Source of the DNA: Hyphochytrium catenoides
Taxonomy: Eukaryota; Sar; Hyphochytriomycetes; Hyphochytriales; Hyphochytriaceae
Length of the DNA: 15,256 bases
Direction: 5' to 3'
Assembly (NCBI GenBank): GCA_900088475.1
Contig: FLMG01002342.1
Span: forward strand, 1 to 15,256
Positions 1-8,961 of this stretch are shown piece by piece (positions within the stretch are counted from its first letter, which is position 1; the number at the start of each line of letters is the position of its first letter). A program made the translations under genes and the position numbers. Below the pieces are notes generated by a model. The model saw nothing but the letters and a program-made list of their open reading frames with translations. It was not told the DNA's origin and made no database searches.

Positions 1-60
1 TAGGCGTGGCCGAGCCACCCCACAGCCAACTCATCTTTCTTCTCTTGCTATCCTTATCCC

Positions 61-92
<32 letters not shown>

Positions 93-93
93 T
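61..93. repeat. (CT)n microsatellite
   Basis: Nearly uninterrupted CT dinucleotides with a few TT breaks. It is the first of many CT/GA tracts in the window and does not overlap a recognised exon. Confidence 0.9.
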
Positions 94-303
94 CGGCCTC
101 TTCCTAAAAGAGCGTCTCGCGCTCTGCTAAAGAGAGATTGCCTTTCTCATGTGAATGACCCCGGGGGCAACCTTTTGGCGAGCGCTCTTTCTTTTGAGAA
201 GAGACTGATGAGAGCAGCTTGAGGAAAGCCGAGGGAAGCGCGGGAAGGAAGGAGAGACAAGTTGTAAAAGCAAGAGAGAATGTGTAGAGGAGAGACAGAG
301 TGG

Positions 304-327
304 GGAGAGAGAGAGAGAGAGAGAGAA
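304..327. repeat. (GA)n microsatellite
   Basis: A pure GA run of about twelve units followed by a degenerate AGA-rich tail. It is intergenic. Confidence 0.9.
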
Positions 328-420
328 AGAGACAGAAAGCTGCCACTGTCTCTCTCTCCCTTCACATCACCACATGTCCCACCAACAAAGCCCTACTCCA
401 CTGCACCCCCAGGGGCGGTC

Positions 421-500
421 GTCAACCTAATATGGGCGCATTGACAATCAAAGACTATTTACTTTAGGTTCGCACCCGTTATATTTTAGTACAACGGGTT
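421..500. repeat. Nested short inverted repeats
   Basis: Three inverted pairs lie within 80 bases: GTCAA/TTGAC at 421-425 and 441-445, AACCTAA/TTAGGTT at 424-430 and 464-470, and ACCCGTT/AACGGGT at 474-480 and 493-499. The last forms a 7-bp stem with a 12-base loop. The first two pairs share bases, so they would be alternative structures. The block sits in one of the few non-microsatellite islands of the first kilobase. Its role is unknown: it could be an RNA 3'-end structure, a protein site or a decayed small transposon. Confidence 0.45.
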
Positions 501-810
501 ATGCGTGTACTCGAGTTTCACAGTGCTTCCTCAAATTGTCGCCAAAGACTCGTGGAGTGTTGTGTTTTAGGCGGCAGCAGAAGGAAGGAGAGAGAGAGAG
601 AGCATGAAGATGAAGAGACAGAGCAGGGAAGAGAGATGAAGAAGAAGAAGACAGGCCTGCGGCGCGGAAAGGGGACAGCAGTGGCGGAGACCAAGAGGGA
701 GACGGAGAGGAGGATACCGAGAACAGAGTTCAGACGGGCCGATAACTGCATTTGGATAAATAAGATTCATAAAGAAGTGCACGAAAGGACCTAAAGAAAG
801 AGAGCTATCA

Positions 811-1015
811 TAGGGCTCTAGCAGCAAGAGCCCCGCTAGGTTCCTCAGGAAGAGGACGGCAAGAAAGTGAAAAGGAAAGAAGAGAGAAGGACAGAGTCAG
901 TTCAGAAAAAGGGGAGAGAGAGAGCGAGAGAGAGAGAAAGTGAGGGTAAGAATAGGACTCTGGCAGACGAGAGCCCCGCAGGGTCCCCCTACGAAGAGGA
1001 ACAGAAATGAAAGAG
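811..1015 (-). repeat. Two diverged copies of a ~60-bp unit, each with a hairpin, downstream of the transporter gene
   Basis: Copy A (about 811-872) and copy B (about 953-1012) share the core AGAGCCCCGC at 827-836 and 970-979, offset 143 bases, with matching flanks. Each copy folds on the minus strand into a 7-bp stem: 813-819 with 827-833, and 955-961 with 970-976. A substitution in copy B turns a G-C pair into a G-U pair on the minus-strand RNA, so the stem is kept in that orientation, which is the sense strand of the transporter gene ending at 1087. They may be 3' UTR elements. This is inference from two copies only. Confidence 0.45.
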
Positions 1016-1086
1016 AGCGACAGAGAGGGGGAAAGAGAGGGGAAATTTGTGTGTCCAGAGAAGAGACTCTCCAAAGAAAGAGTCTT

Positions 1087-1697
1087 TTACTTCTTCAGCG
1101 CCTTCTTTAGCATGGAAATGGATGAGACCCCGAGCATGACGGCGAAGCACTCCCTCAGCCTTCTCTCTGGCACTTCTCCCGCTAGGAAGTGCGATGTGAG
1201 GGTGACAGTGCCCAGCGCGGCACCAGCGATGAGGAGAGAGGAAGGAAGATGCACATGTCCTCTCTTATAATAGTGATAGCTTGCAGAGTAACCTGCCAGA
1301 CAAAACCGACCGGAGAGAGGAAAAAGAATGTGAAGAGAAAAGAGAGAGAGAGAGAGACAGAAAGAGAGAGAGAGAGTTTAGCCAAGCTGGATGAGCGGAA
1401 ATAGAGATGATCAGGTCACGGAAGGTAAGAGAGCCGATAGTCTATAGGAAGGCACGCAGAGAGCTTCTGAACAAGAGAGAAAAGAGGTGACCGGGAGCTA
1501 AAGAGAGACACGGAACCAGAGGACCGTCAATTGCTATTCAAGCACCCCGTACTTTCAAGCGCTTGCCTCCTGATTCCCCTCTCTCTCTCTCTCTGTTTCT
1601 CTCTTTTACCCTCTTTCATTCCTGTTTGCTGCTCTCTCTTCTCTCTCTCTCTCTGTTTCTCTCTTTTACCCTCTTTCATTCCTGTTTGCTCCTCTCT

Positions 1698-1736
<39 letters not shown>

Positions 1737-1938
1737 TCCTCGCTTACCGATCGGGCAGATGGCCACAAGGGACGTTGCTACCGCCGTAAGCTGGGTCATG
1801 TCACTCTTGACCGCCATATAGCTCGTCATCAACAGACCGCCGCCGATACCAAGCAGCCCTGAGCAGAAACCTGAGAAGAGACCCAACAGCATGTAGTCAC
1901 GGTATCCTACACAGAGAGGAAAAGAGAGAGAGAGAGGG

Positions 1939-1973
<35 letters not shown>

Positions 1974-1986
1974 TGGAGGGGGGGAG

Positions 1987-2018
<32 letters not shown>

Positions 2019-4016
2019 CGAGTGGCAAACAAGGGTCAGGTTTAGATAAGAGTTGGAGAACAAAGTGAACAAAATCATGACGGTGGAAGGAGGAGAAGTC
2101 GATTGAATATGAGGCGAGAGAGAGAGAGAGAGAGAGACTCTAGGCCAGATAAGTGATGGCTCCTGGACTCCTCACCATAGCAAAACCTTGCTATGGACCC
2201 CAACTGTGGAGAGAGATCCTCTGTCCACAGAGAGAGAGATGGTGGAAGGTCTACGGCCTGGACGACCCGCTGAACGCGGGAGAATTGCTCAGAGAGAGAA
2301 AGAGAGTTCATCTTCCCCATGTAGTCTCTGTCTGTCGTCAGTCTTCTGATCAACGTCACGAGGGCTTTCTCACCCTCTGCCCCTCCCTCTTTCTCTCGCT
2401 CTTCTTGTCTCTCCCTCTCTCCCTCCTCGTGTGCTCTCATCACGATGAGAGGAGTCATACAAAGAAGGGCGAGTCCCATAATAATTCTTAGATTCTTGTC
2501 ACTGATCCGGGAAGAGAGAGACGCTCCCGGTCCCGTAGCGAGAACTGAGCAGCTTGCCATGGCAAAGGCAACAGGAAGGTTTGCAGTACCTAGGGAGAAG
2601 AAGTTACAACGGAGAGAGAAGTGAGAAGGGGAAGGGAACAAGGAAAGTTTGGAGAGAGAGAGATACAGACAGGCGAGAGAGAGAGAGTGAGAGAGAGAAG
2701 ACAAGAGAGAGAAAGAAGAAGGAAGAAAAAAGCGTGGCTTCAAGAGGAAGGATGGAAGGATCCAAATGGTCCGCGCATTTAAGGGATGAGCATTGCCTCT
2801 GAGTGAGAGAGAGAGAGAGTGCCGGAAACAAAGAGAGAAAGTATGAAGAGACGGATGACGGTAAAGACTGATAAGGAGACAGAGACACCCAAGAGGACGA
2901 AGAGAGAGAAAAAGCGCGCTAGAGGGGAAGAGAGAGGCAGAGAGAGATATGTCAAGAGCAGCATAGAGACCTTGCAGAACGTATGCAAATGCACCGAATG
3001 TGGAAGAGACAGTGACCGCGAGCATGGAAGTGCCATTGATTGTGTGCTGAGAGAGATTCGTAAAATTCGCCAGAGTCTAGACAAGGGAAGAAAAAGACAA
3101 AAGAGGAGAAACCCAGGGAGAGAAGAGGGACGAACGCCACCTGTTAGTGAAGGGCCAGAGAGAGATGAAGAGGCCAACCAAATGAGAGAGAGAGAGAGAG
3201 AGACATACTGGACAAGGAGAGAGGGAGAAAGAGAACGCAGAGGCAGAACCTTAAATGAACGGGAGCATTTGAAGCAACGAGGTGGGAAGAAGAAGGCAAA
3301 AGGGATAACGAAGAAGGAGCGATTTATCAAAAGAGAAGAGAGGGCGAAAGAGAGAGACACACAGAGAGACCCAGAGAGAGACAGGGGGTGAGAAAGAGGG
3401 CGACAGAGAGAGACACACACAGAGATAGACGGAGAAAGACACATGGAGACAAAAACAGAGAGAGAGAGAGCATGGCCATGAGCGTATTTCTTACTGGTAT
3501 GATAACGACTCCTCCTCCTACACCGGTCAGAGCCGACAGGACCCCTGAGAATGCGCCTGGAAGTGAATGAAAGCAGCCAAGGAAATATTGGGAGAGGACG
3601 AAGAGAGATAAGATGATAGAAAGAACCAGCGATTGGTTTCTTTATGCTGCCCCAACTCTCTCTCTCTCTTGTCTCCACCCTGCTGACCCTGTCTTCTTCG
3701 TGTCTCTCGTTGTCCCAGTCAGCAGCTCCCGCGCTTGCCCTCTCCTGTTCTTTGATGTCTTTCTGGCTTTAGATTTCTCTTTCTCTGCGCTTAATCGGCT
3801 TTTCCTACCTACAGGCAAGGCATAAAGAGGCCGAATTCCCTGGGGTGGAGGAAGAGAGTGGGTTGCACTTTGACGAGCAAACAAGAGGTTCTTCGCTTTG
3901 TTTATCCTTAAGGGGACCCTGCGCAGCGGCTCCCCACGGCTGAGAGGTATGGATGAAGTCATCTTTCCATACGTTTGACCAGTTCGCCAAGCTAAGCTCG
4001 GCGCCAATCTCTTCAT
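1087..4016 (-). CDS. TauE/SafE (TSUP) family membrane transporter, six exons
   Basis: Spliced as complement(join(1087..1292, 1748..1906, 2176..2589, 2971..3046, 3495..3556, 3809..4016)), giving 374 residues with correct phase at each GT-AG junction. TSUP proteins are multi-pass transporters of sulfite, sulfonates or other small anions. The two-fold repeat typical of the family is visible: GVLSALTGVGGGVVIIP at about 74-90 followed by GTSMLAVTVSSTFGAF, and GFCSGLLGIGGG at 266-277 followed by TQLTAVATSLVAICPIG. Residues 1-68 are rich in Arg, Lys and Ser with a single acidic residue, which resembles a mitochondrial or plastid presequence. A hydrophilic linker (about 169-253) between the halves carries a Glu-Arg-rich insert at 170-190. 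The start at 4016 follows a TTTCAG-like acceptor sequence, so a further upstream exon is possible. The substrate cannot be told from sequence. Confidence 0.9.
1581..1733. repeat. 60-bp tandem duplication plus CT tract inside an intron
   Basis: Positions 1581-1640 and 1641-1700 are copies of a 60-bp unit, identical over the first 50 bases and differing only in the last ten. A pure CT run follows to about 1733. The whole lies in the last intron (1293-1747) of the minus-strand transporter gene, near its donor. The near identity implies a recent duplication, or an assembly artefact. Confidence 0.9.
1921..2140. repeat. (GA)n tracts in transporter intron
   Basis: Several GA runs (about 1925-1972, 1989-2018 and 2112-2138), separated by unique sequence, lie within the intron 1907-2175. 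Read in the gene's sense they are CT-rich, as in most introns of this window. Confidence 0.9.
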
Positions 4017-4792
4017 ACTGAAGGGAGAGATGAGAAGATGAAGTCTGTCACAACAAAAGCCGCACACCACTGTCCCCAGATGAGATGCAAGCTATCTTCT
4101 GTTAAGACGAGCGTCACAAGCCAACATGAGGCGGACGACGAGCTGTCATCAGATAGAAAGTGCTGCAGCTGCAGCTGAAGATAGACAGAAGGGCCCCAAA
4201 GGTTCCCAATAATCTCTGCTCAATAAAATCTCCGTTAATAAATCTGCAGCTCCTTCTCAGACTGATTAGGAAGATGCCAAACCGTCTCAAATGTCTAAGA
4301 CGACCAAAATAAAAAGTCATTAAAACCTTTGATCAAGAAATAGCCCTTTTGACTTCTTTGCCAAGGAAAACGCTAGGAATACCCTAGACTCCATGGAGGG
4401 GAAACCATTAAAATAGGGTATTTTGAAGTTACATTTTAGTACTCATTCAGACTGTAAAAAGCTAAAAGTGCTTGCTTCCGTCTTTCAAAGGAGTTGAGGG
4501 TAGGACAGACTTACTATTTAATTCTTTTATTTTATAAAAGTGAAGAAAAGTTCGAATAAAGAGGTTGGCAGCCAATCAACGGCCAAGAAGATATGGGAAT
4601 CTAATTGTTCATGATAATGAGTGCAGTGTTCACGATGATGGTTGGAAAAAGTCTCAATATTCATAATCTGAATGATTAGTGGAGGAACGTTTTTGGCTGT
4701 TGCTGACGGGCCCATCAGCCATCAGGAAACGTCCTCATGGATCATGGACCACCAGAGAACAGAGAGGAAAAGAGAGAGAGAGTAAGAGAGAG

Positions 4793-4836
<44 letters not shown>

Positions 4837-5268
4837 AGAGACACACAAGGCAAAAGAGAGAGAGAGAGAGCAAGAGAGGGAGACAGCAAGAGAAAGAGAG
4901 AGAACACAAAAGAGAGAGAGAAAGAGAGTACGAAAAGAAGAGGGGCGAGAGAAAGAGGGACCATGTTCACGCAGGTGTTTACCGCCAAGTAACAGACCAG
5001 AGAAGGAACCGAAGCATTTCATAGAGAGGAAAAGTAGCATAGGAGACTGATTGCCAAGCGGAGGTCCGGAGCAAAGAGAAGAAGGATGAGCGAGAGGGAG
5101 AGATCTCGTTTGACCCAAGGACAAAGGCAACGCACCCCACTCTCACTCTCTGCCTCTTACTTCTCTTTCCTCGCTATCACCATCATTCTCTCTTTTGCTC
5201 TCCCCCTTTCACTTTCCCTTAGGCCAGTTTCATAGTCACTTGAAGAGAGAGGAAGAAGCCGAAAAATA
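4017..5268. promoter_or_regulatory. Divergent intergenic region between transporter and kinase genes
   Basis: The two flanking genes point away from each other, so both promoters are expected here. From 4017 to about 4740 the sequence is non-repetitive and fairly AT-rich, unlike most of the window. From about 4765 to 4965 it becomes a long purine tract of GA repeats, and from about 5135 to 5222 a pyrimidine-rich stretch ends in CTTAG, a plausible 5' UTR splice acceptor before the kinase start codon. I see no conserved coding sequence and no RNA gene. No core promoter element can be assigned with confidence. Confidence 0.5.
4765..4965. repeat. Long polypurine (GA)n tract
   Basis: About 200 bases are overwhelmingly purine on the plus strand, including a pure GA core near 4798-4830 and interrupted GA runs beyond it. 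It lies upstream of the kinase gene on the sense strand. Translation in any frame gives only Glu-Arg or Ser-Leu repeats, so I treat it as non-coding. Confidence 0.9.
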
Positions 5269-6341
5269 ATGGAAGAGAGAGAGAGCTCTTCTCTGCCAAG
5301 AGAAGAAGAGAGAGGACAACGATATGTGATCCTGGGCGTCTGTGGTCAGTCTTTTTGAACCCATCAACCAACTTCAAGCCTGGTCTCGTCTCTTCTCTTT
5401 TGCCTTTGATCTCTCTCTCTCTCTCTCTCTCTCTCGGTCTCTCTCTGTTTCTATCCTTAACTGTCTTTAGCTATGACTTTACATCTCTTTCAATTGAACT
5501 CTCTCTCTTTCTGATTCTTTTGTTTTTTTTTTTATCTCTTTGTTCTTCTCTCCCTACATCTCCTCCTGTTTCCTTTGGTTCTGGGTCTCCCACTCTCTCC
5601 TTCTTCTCGTCTCCCCTCCTCTTTTTCTCCGTCCTCCTTCTTTCATCTTTCTATTTCAGTCCCTTCCGCTGCCAGTTTCTAATCTTCTCTCTCTCTTTTC
5701 TCTCTCTCTCTCTCTCTCTCTCTCGCTCTCGCTCTTTCTTTCTCTTTCTCTCTCTTATTCCTCTCTCCTTTCGCTTCTCCCGCTGCAACTTCAGGCTCTG
5801 GAAAAACAACTTTGGGCCAGCGGATCGCCAAGGCGAGGAAGATCCCGCAGTTAGAGCTGGACAGCATCATCTGGCAGGACAACTGGGAGAAGACAGAGAT
5901 AGAGGAGGCAAGAAAGAGAGTCTCATGCTTCATCGAAGAGAGAGAAAGAGAAAGAGAAGGCTGGTGCATTGATGGCAACTGTTCCTACCTCCAAGATATT
6001 ACTCTTGGAAAAAGTGACACGATCATCTGGCTGCGTTTCTCTCTTTCTCTCATTTACTTTCGACTCATTCCGCGGACTCTGTCTCGGATCTGGACAGGAG
6101 TCTCTCTCTGGGAAACGAACAACAAAGAAACAGTGAGAGGCTCTTTTTGCTCTCGAGAGTCTCTCTTCCTCTACGCCTGGAGCTCTTATTGGAAGCGGGA
6201 GAAGGACTACCCGTCTCTGTTGGAGAGAGAGAGAGAGAGAAAGGAAAGAGAGTACTCGTCTTTCGCTCTCCTCAAGAGCTGGAGAGGTGGCTATCTACCT
6301 GGGAAGAGAGAGAAGGAGACGACACGGCCATATCGAGATAG
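5269..6341 (+). CDS. FlaR-like P-loop kinase, two exons, apparent frameshift at a GA repeat
   Basis: Exon 1 is 5269..5344 and exon 2 starts at 5795; joining them builds the Walker A motif GVCGSGKTT (residues 23-31), which the intron splits. Then come IPQLELDSIIW (42-52), a WCIDGNCSYL motif (82-91) and DTIIWL (100-105), in the order seen in the bacterial P-loop kinase family annotated as 'DNA topology modulation protein FlaR' and adenylate-kinase-like. The region RTLSRIW...SFCSRESLFLYAW also fits the family. After the (GA)9 tract at 6223-6240 the expected C-terminal block VLVFRSPQELERWL appears in another frame and ends at TAG 6339-6341; the original frame instead runs to 6423 without similarity. 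One GA unit too many, or two too few, would explain this. An in-frame stop at 5233 supports the start at 5269. The substrate is unknown. Confidence 0.82.
5345..5794 (+). other. CT-rich intron of the kinase gene
   Basis: The intron runs from GTCAGT to TTCAG and is 450 bp long, pyrimidine-rich on the sense strand, with CT runs at about 5410-5434 and 5692-5725 and a T-rich run near 5520-5534. It interrupts the codon for the glycine before Ser-Gly-Lys of the Walker A motif (phase 1). Confidence 0.85.
6223..6240 (+). repeat. Exonic (GA)9 at frame break in kinase gene
   Basis: Nine GA units lie inside the kinase coding region. Family-like sequence is in one frame before the tract and in another after it, so the repeat length decides whether the C-terminus is translated. 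Confidence 0.85.
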
Positions 6342-6541
6342 TGGCGCCGGAAGTAGGAGAAATGGATGTAAATCAAGAGTTTCAGTGTCCTTGCTTTCTC
6401 TTTTTCTCTTCCTGTTCGTATAGCTTTGTCGCTCTTCTGATCTCTCTCTTCCCGTCCTCTTGAATCGTCTCTTTCGAGGGGATTCTCTCTTCTTCGGCAT
6501 CTCTGCCGATGCTATCCAAGGAACTATCTTTTGGCTCTGGG

Positions 6542-6585
<44 letters not shown>

Positions 6586-6906
6586 AATGAGAAAGACACG
6601 GCAGGGGTCATCAGGAGAGAGACGTAGAAGAGAGAGGAAAAAGAGAAAGGTAGGGAGAGGTCAAAGGTCAAAGCCAGTACCCGCTTTCAAGGCGAAAGAT
6701 TTCCTTCGTATCTTTCAAAGAATGGTAGTTGCTTCAAGGGAACAAAGGTATAGGTGAAGCCTTCAATTTGTTCTCTGGGGGAATGTTTCAAGGGAGGTGC
6801 CACCGCTTCTGATCGCCAATCAAAGAGAAAAGATGTTGGGCAAGAGAGACAGAATAGCTTCGCAACTACTCTCCTCTCTTTCATCTCATCTGTTCTCTTC
6901 CAGCCC

Positions 6907-6958
<52 letters not shown>

Positions 6959-7276
6959 CTCTTTTTCTCTCTCTTTTTCTCTCTCTCTCTGCCTCTTCCT
7001 CTCCGCTTTCCTTCCCCATTCATGCCTCTTATTTACTGCAAGCTCGCCTGCATTCTGTTTTCAACCGCTTCAGGTGCTTCTTCTGCCTCTGTGGGCCCAA
7101 CTTGAGAGAGAGGGAGACAGAACTATCAGCGAGAGAGAAGAGGCAGATATCTACTAGCCAAAGAGAGAGGAGAAAGAGGAACAGCAGGGGTAAGGGCTTC
7201 AAAGGTTGCGAGCTAAAAGACAGAGAGAGAGAGAGAGAGAAGAAGGCAGAAAGGAGAGACTCTCCTTCCTTTCGCC
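6342..7276. other. Intergenic region between kinase and Lys-rich protein genes
   Basis: It contains GA repeats at about 6541-6582 and 7220-7240, a long CT run at about 6908-6953, and non-repetitive sequence at about 6655-6900 and 7000-7110. The kinase 3' UTR and the promoter of the downstream gene are expected here. I found no recognisable coding sequence; the open frames across it are translated repeats. A 5' UTR intron is possible but cannot be fixed. Confidence 0.55.
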
Positions 7277-7680
7277 ATGGAGGACGTCAAGTTACAAGCC
7301 TTTCATGATACGCTGGCCAAGCTCGCCCCCAAGGGCGGGAGGGTAAGGACAACGTCCCATCGAGCTGTCTCCACTTCTCCCTGCGTGCTTGTGTTCTTCG
7401 TCTCTCTCTCTCTTTTGCGTTCCTCATCTCTCTCTCTCTTTTGCTTTCTCTCTCTCTCTCTTGGTTCCCCTCCCTTTCTTTCTCTCTGTTACGGCTCTCT
7501 GTCTCTCTCTTCTTTTGTTGCTACCTCTCTATCTTGAGCACATCTTCTCTTTCCACTTTCTGACCCTCCAGTCTGCCTCTCTCCGTTTGTAGGGTGGTCT
7601 GGGAATGGGAGGAGCCTTTGGCAAGGCTCAGAAGCGCGATGATGGGCTGCCCATCAATGGTAAGGCGCACTCTCTCTCTT

Positions 7681-7713
<33 letters not shown>

Positions 7714-7914
7714 GTCTCTTTCTCTCTCTCTCTCTCTTTCTCCTTCATGCTCATGGGTTGCCTTGCCTTGGCAGCTGGCTTATGTGTCATCTGTTCCAAT
7801 TGAACTTCGTTCTCTTTCGCTTCTCTTCCTTACTTCTTTCTTCTACCAGTTACTTTCTCTTTCTTCCCTTTCGCCCCCTGTTCGAATGGCTCAGTTTCTG
7901 CCCCTCTCACTCAC

Positions 7915-7948
<34 letters not shown>

Positions 7949-8908
7949 TATTGAACACCGCCGATAGGGTTGTACTCAAATTTTGTCCGGGCTGGCCACT
8001 CTGGCTATATAAAGTTCCAAGAGGACGAGGAGGAGGAGGAAGAAGAATCGAATGATAGAAAAGCGAGTGAGGAGAAGAAAAAGGAGAAGAAACAGAAGAA
8101 AAAAGAGAAGAAAAAGGAGGAGAAAAAGAGAGAGAAAGACCTGAAAGACAAGGAAGAAGACAGTCCCTCTTCTACAGGAAAGAAAGAAGAAGAGGAAGAT
8201 AAGTTAGAAAGGAAGGAGAAAAAGAAAGAGAAGAAGTCTAAGAAGGAGAAGGAGGCACAGGAAGACGAGAGCCAGCCAGAGAAAGACAGCACGAAGAAGA
8301 AAGAAGAGAAGAAAGAGGGAAAGAAGAAACGCAAGAAAGAAGAGACATCCTCGTCTTCTTCCTCTTCTTCCTCATCCAGTGACGAGGCTGCACCAGCAAA
8401 AAAGAAAGAGACCAAGAAAAAGAAGGAGAAGAAGGTCAAAAAGACTAAAGTTCAGGTCGAACAGCAGCCTGTAGAAGACAACGAAGGAAAGGAGAAGCTC
8501 ATCAAAGTGGTCAAGAAAGAGAAAAAGAAGAAGAAAGAGAAGGAGGAAACTGCAGAAAAACAGGAGAATGGGGCAGAGCAGGAAAACCCAGAAGACTCAG
8601 AAGAGAAGAAAGTCGCCAAAAAAGACAAGAAGGCCAAGAAAACATTGAAACGCGAGAAAGAAAAGCAAGAGTTGGAAGAGAGAGTGGAGCTAGAGAAGAA
8701 AGAAGATAGTGTTAGCGATAGCAAATCTGAAAAGAAGAAGAAGAAAAAAGAGAAGAAAGAGAGCCAAGATGGAGATAATGAGGAAGACAAAAAGAAGAGA
8801 AAGTTAGCGGCAGCAATGGTGGACGATTCATCACAAGGTGGGGAGATCCAAGAACTAGAGAAGCCTAAGAAGAAGGCTAAGAAGTCAAAGAAGGAGAAAA
8901 AAGCATAG
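7277..8908 (+). CDS. Lys/Glu-rich low-complexity protein, probably nuclear/nucleolar, three exons
   Basis: Spliced as join(7277..7342, 7593..7659, 7968..8908), giving 357 residues. The start has a good context (CGCCATGG) and all three junctions are canonical GT-AG with matching phase. The first ~60 residues form a compact non-repetitive block containing GGLGMGGAFGKAQKRDDG and LYSNFVRAGHSGYIKF, spread over two short exons and the start of the third. I do not recognise it; the Gly-rich part only faintly recalls a G-patch. An acidic run (EDEEEEEEE) follows, then about 290 residues dominated by KKEKK/KKKEK patterns, with a serine run near the middle (about 8348-8380). Such highly charged tails are common in nucleolar proteins such as GPATCH4- or Nopp140-like factors. 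Function is not assigned. Confidence 0.75.
7343..7967 (+). repeat. CT-rich introns of the Lys-rich protein gene
   Basis: Introns 7343-7592 and 7660-7967 are loaded with CT repeats (for example about 7670-7740 and 7914-7944) on the sense strand. The 67-bp exon 7593-7659 lies between them. The repeat tracts provide long polypyrimidine stretches ahead of the acceptors TTTGTAG and CGATAG. Confidence 0.85.
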
Positions 8909-8961
8909 ATCATGGTAGTAAGACAACGTATAATATAAGGCTTTATGGCCAACTAATATCG
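8909..8961. other. 53-bp gap between convergent genes
   Basis: The stop codon of the plus-strand Lys-rich gene ends at 8908 and the stop of minus-strand MND1 ends at 8962. With so little space the two mature transcripts almost certainly overlap in their 3' ends. The gap is AT-rich (ACGTATAATATAAGG). No clear AATAAA signal is present on either strand. Confidence 0.85.

Larger units (their letters stand above)
1..1086. other. Repeat-rich intergenic region, no gene recognised
   Basis: This stretch lies beyond the 3' end of the minus-strand TauE/SafE gene. It holds a (CT)n run near 61-93, a (GA)n run near 304-327, a non-repetitive island at about 360-560 with nested inverted repeats, and purine-rich sequence from 580 to 1080. 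Open frames exist in both strands but translate to Ser-Leu or Glu-Arg repeats, with no domain I recognise. The part next to 1087 probably serves as the 3' untranslated region of the transporter gene. The first 60 bases could belong to a neighbouring gene outside the window, but nothing supports this. Confidence 0.6.

Noticed and set aside
501-794. 97-codon plus-strand open frame with Lys/Glu/Arg-rich sequence
   Set aside because: It is largely purine-repeat translation with no recognised motif, and there is no sign of splicing or a neighbouring exon.
3805-4010. Alternative frame through the first transporter exon (containing LANWSNVWKDDF)
   Set aside because: It does not join in phase to the first TSUP repeat, whereas the frame starting at 4016 does through the GTAG|GTAGGA donor.
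4679-5130. Overlapping open frames of over 100 codons on both strands
   Set aside because: They translate to Glu-Arg repeats on one strand and Ser-Leu repeats on the other, as expected of (GA)n DNA. There is no domain and no splice logic.
6342-6423. Extension of the kinase in its original frame to a stop at 6423
   Set aside because: The sequence after the GA tract in that frame has no family similarity, while another frame holds the expected C-terminal block.
6658-6670. AGGTCA-A-AGGTCA direct repeat resembling a nuclear receptor DR1 site
   Set aside because: Nuclear receptors are an animal family and nothing else points to an animal genome. A short match in purine-rich DNA is likely chance.
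8005-8952. Phe/Ser-rich open frames on the minus strand
   Set aside because: They are the antisense of AAG/GAA-rich codons in the Lys-rich protein gene.
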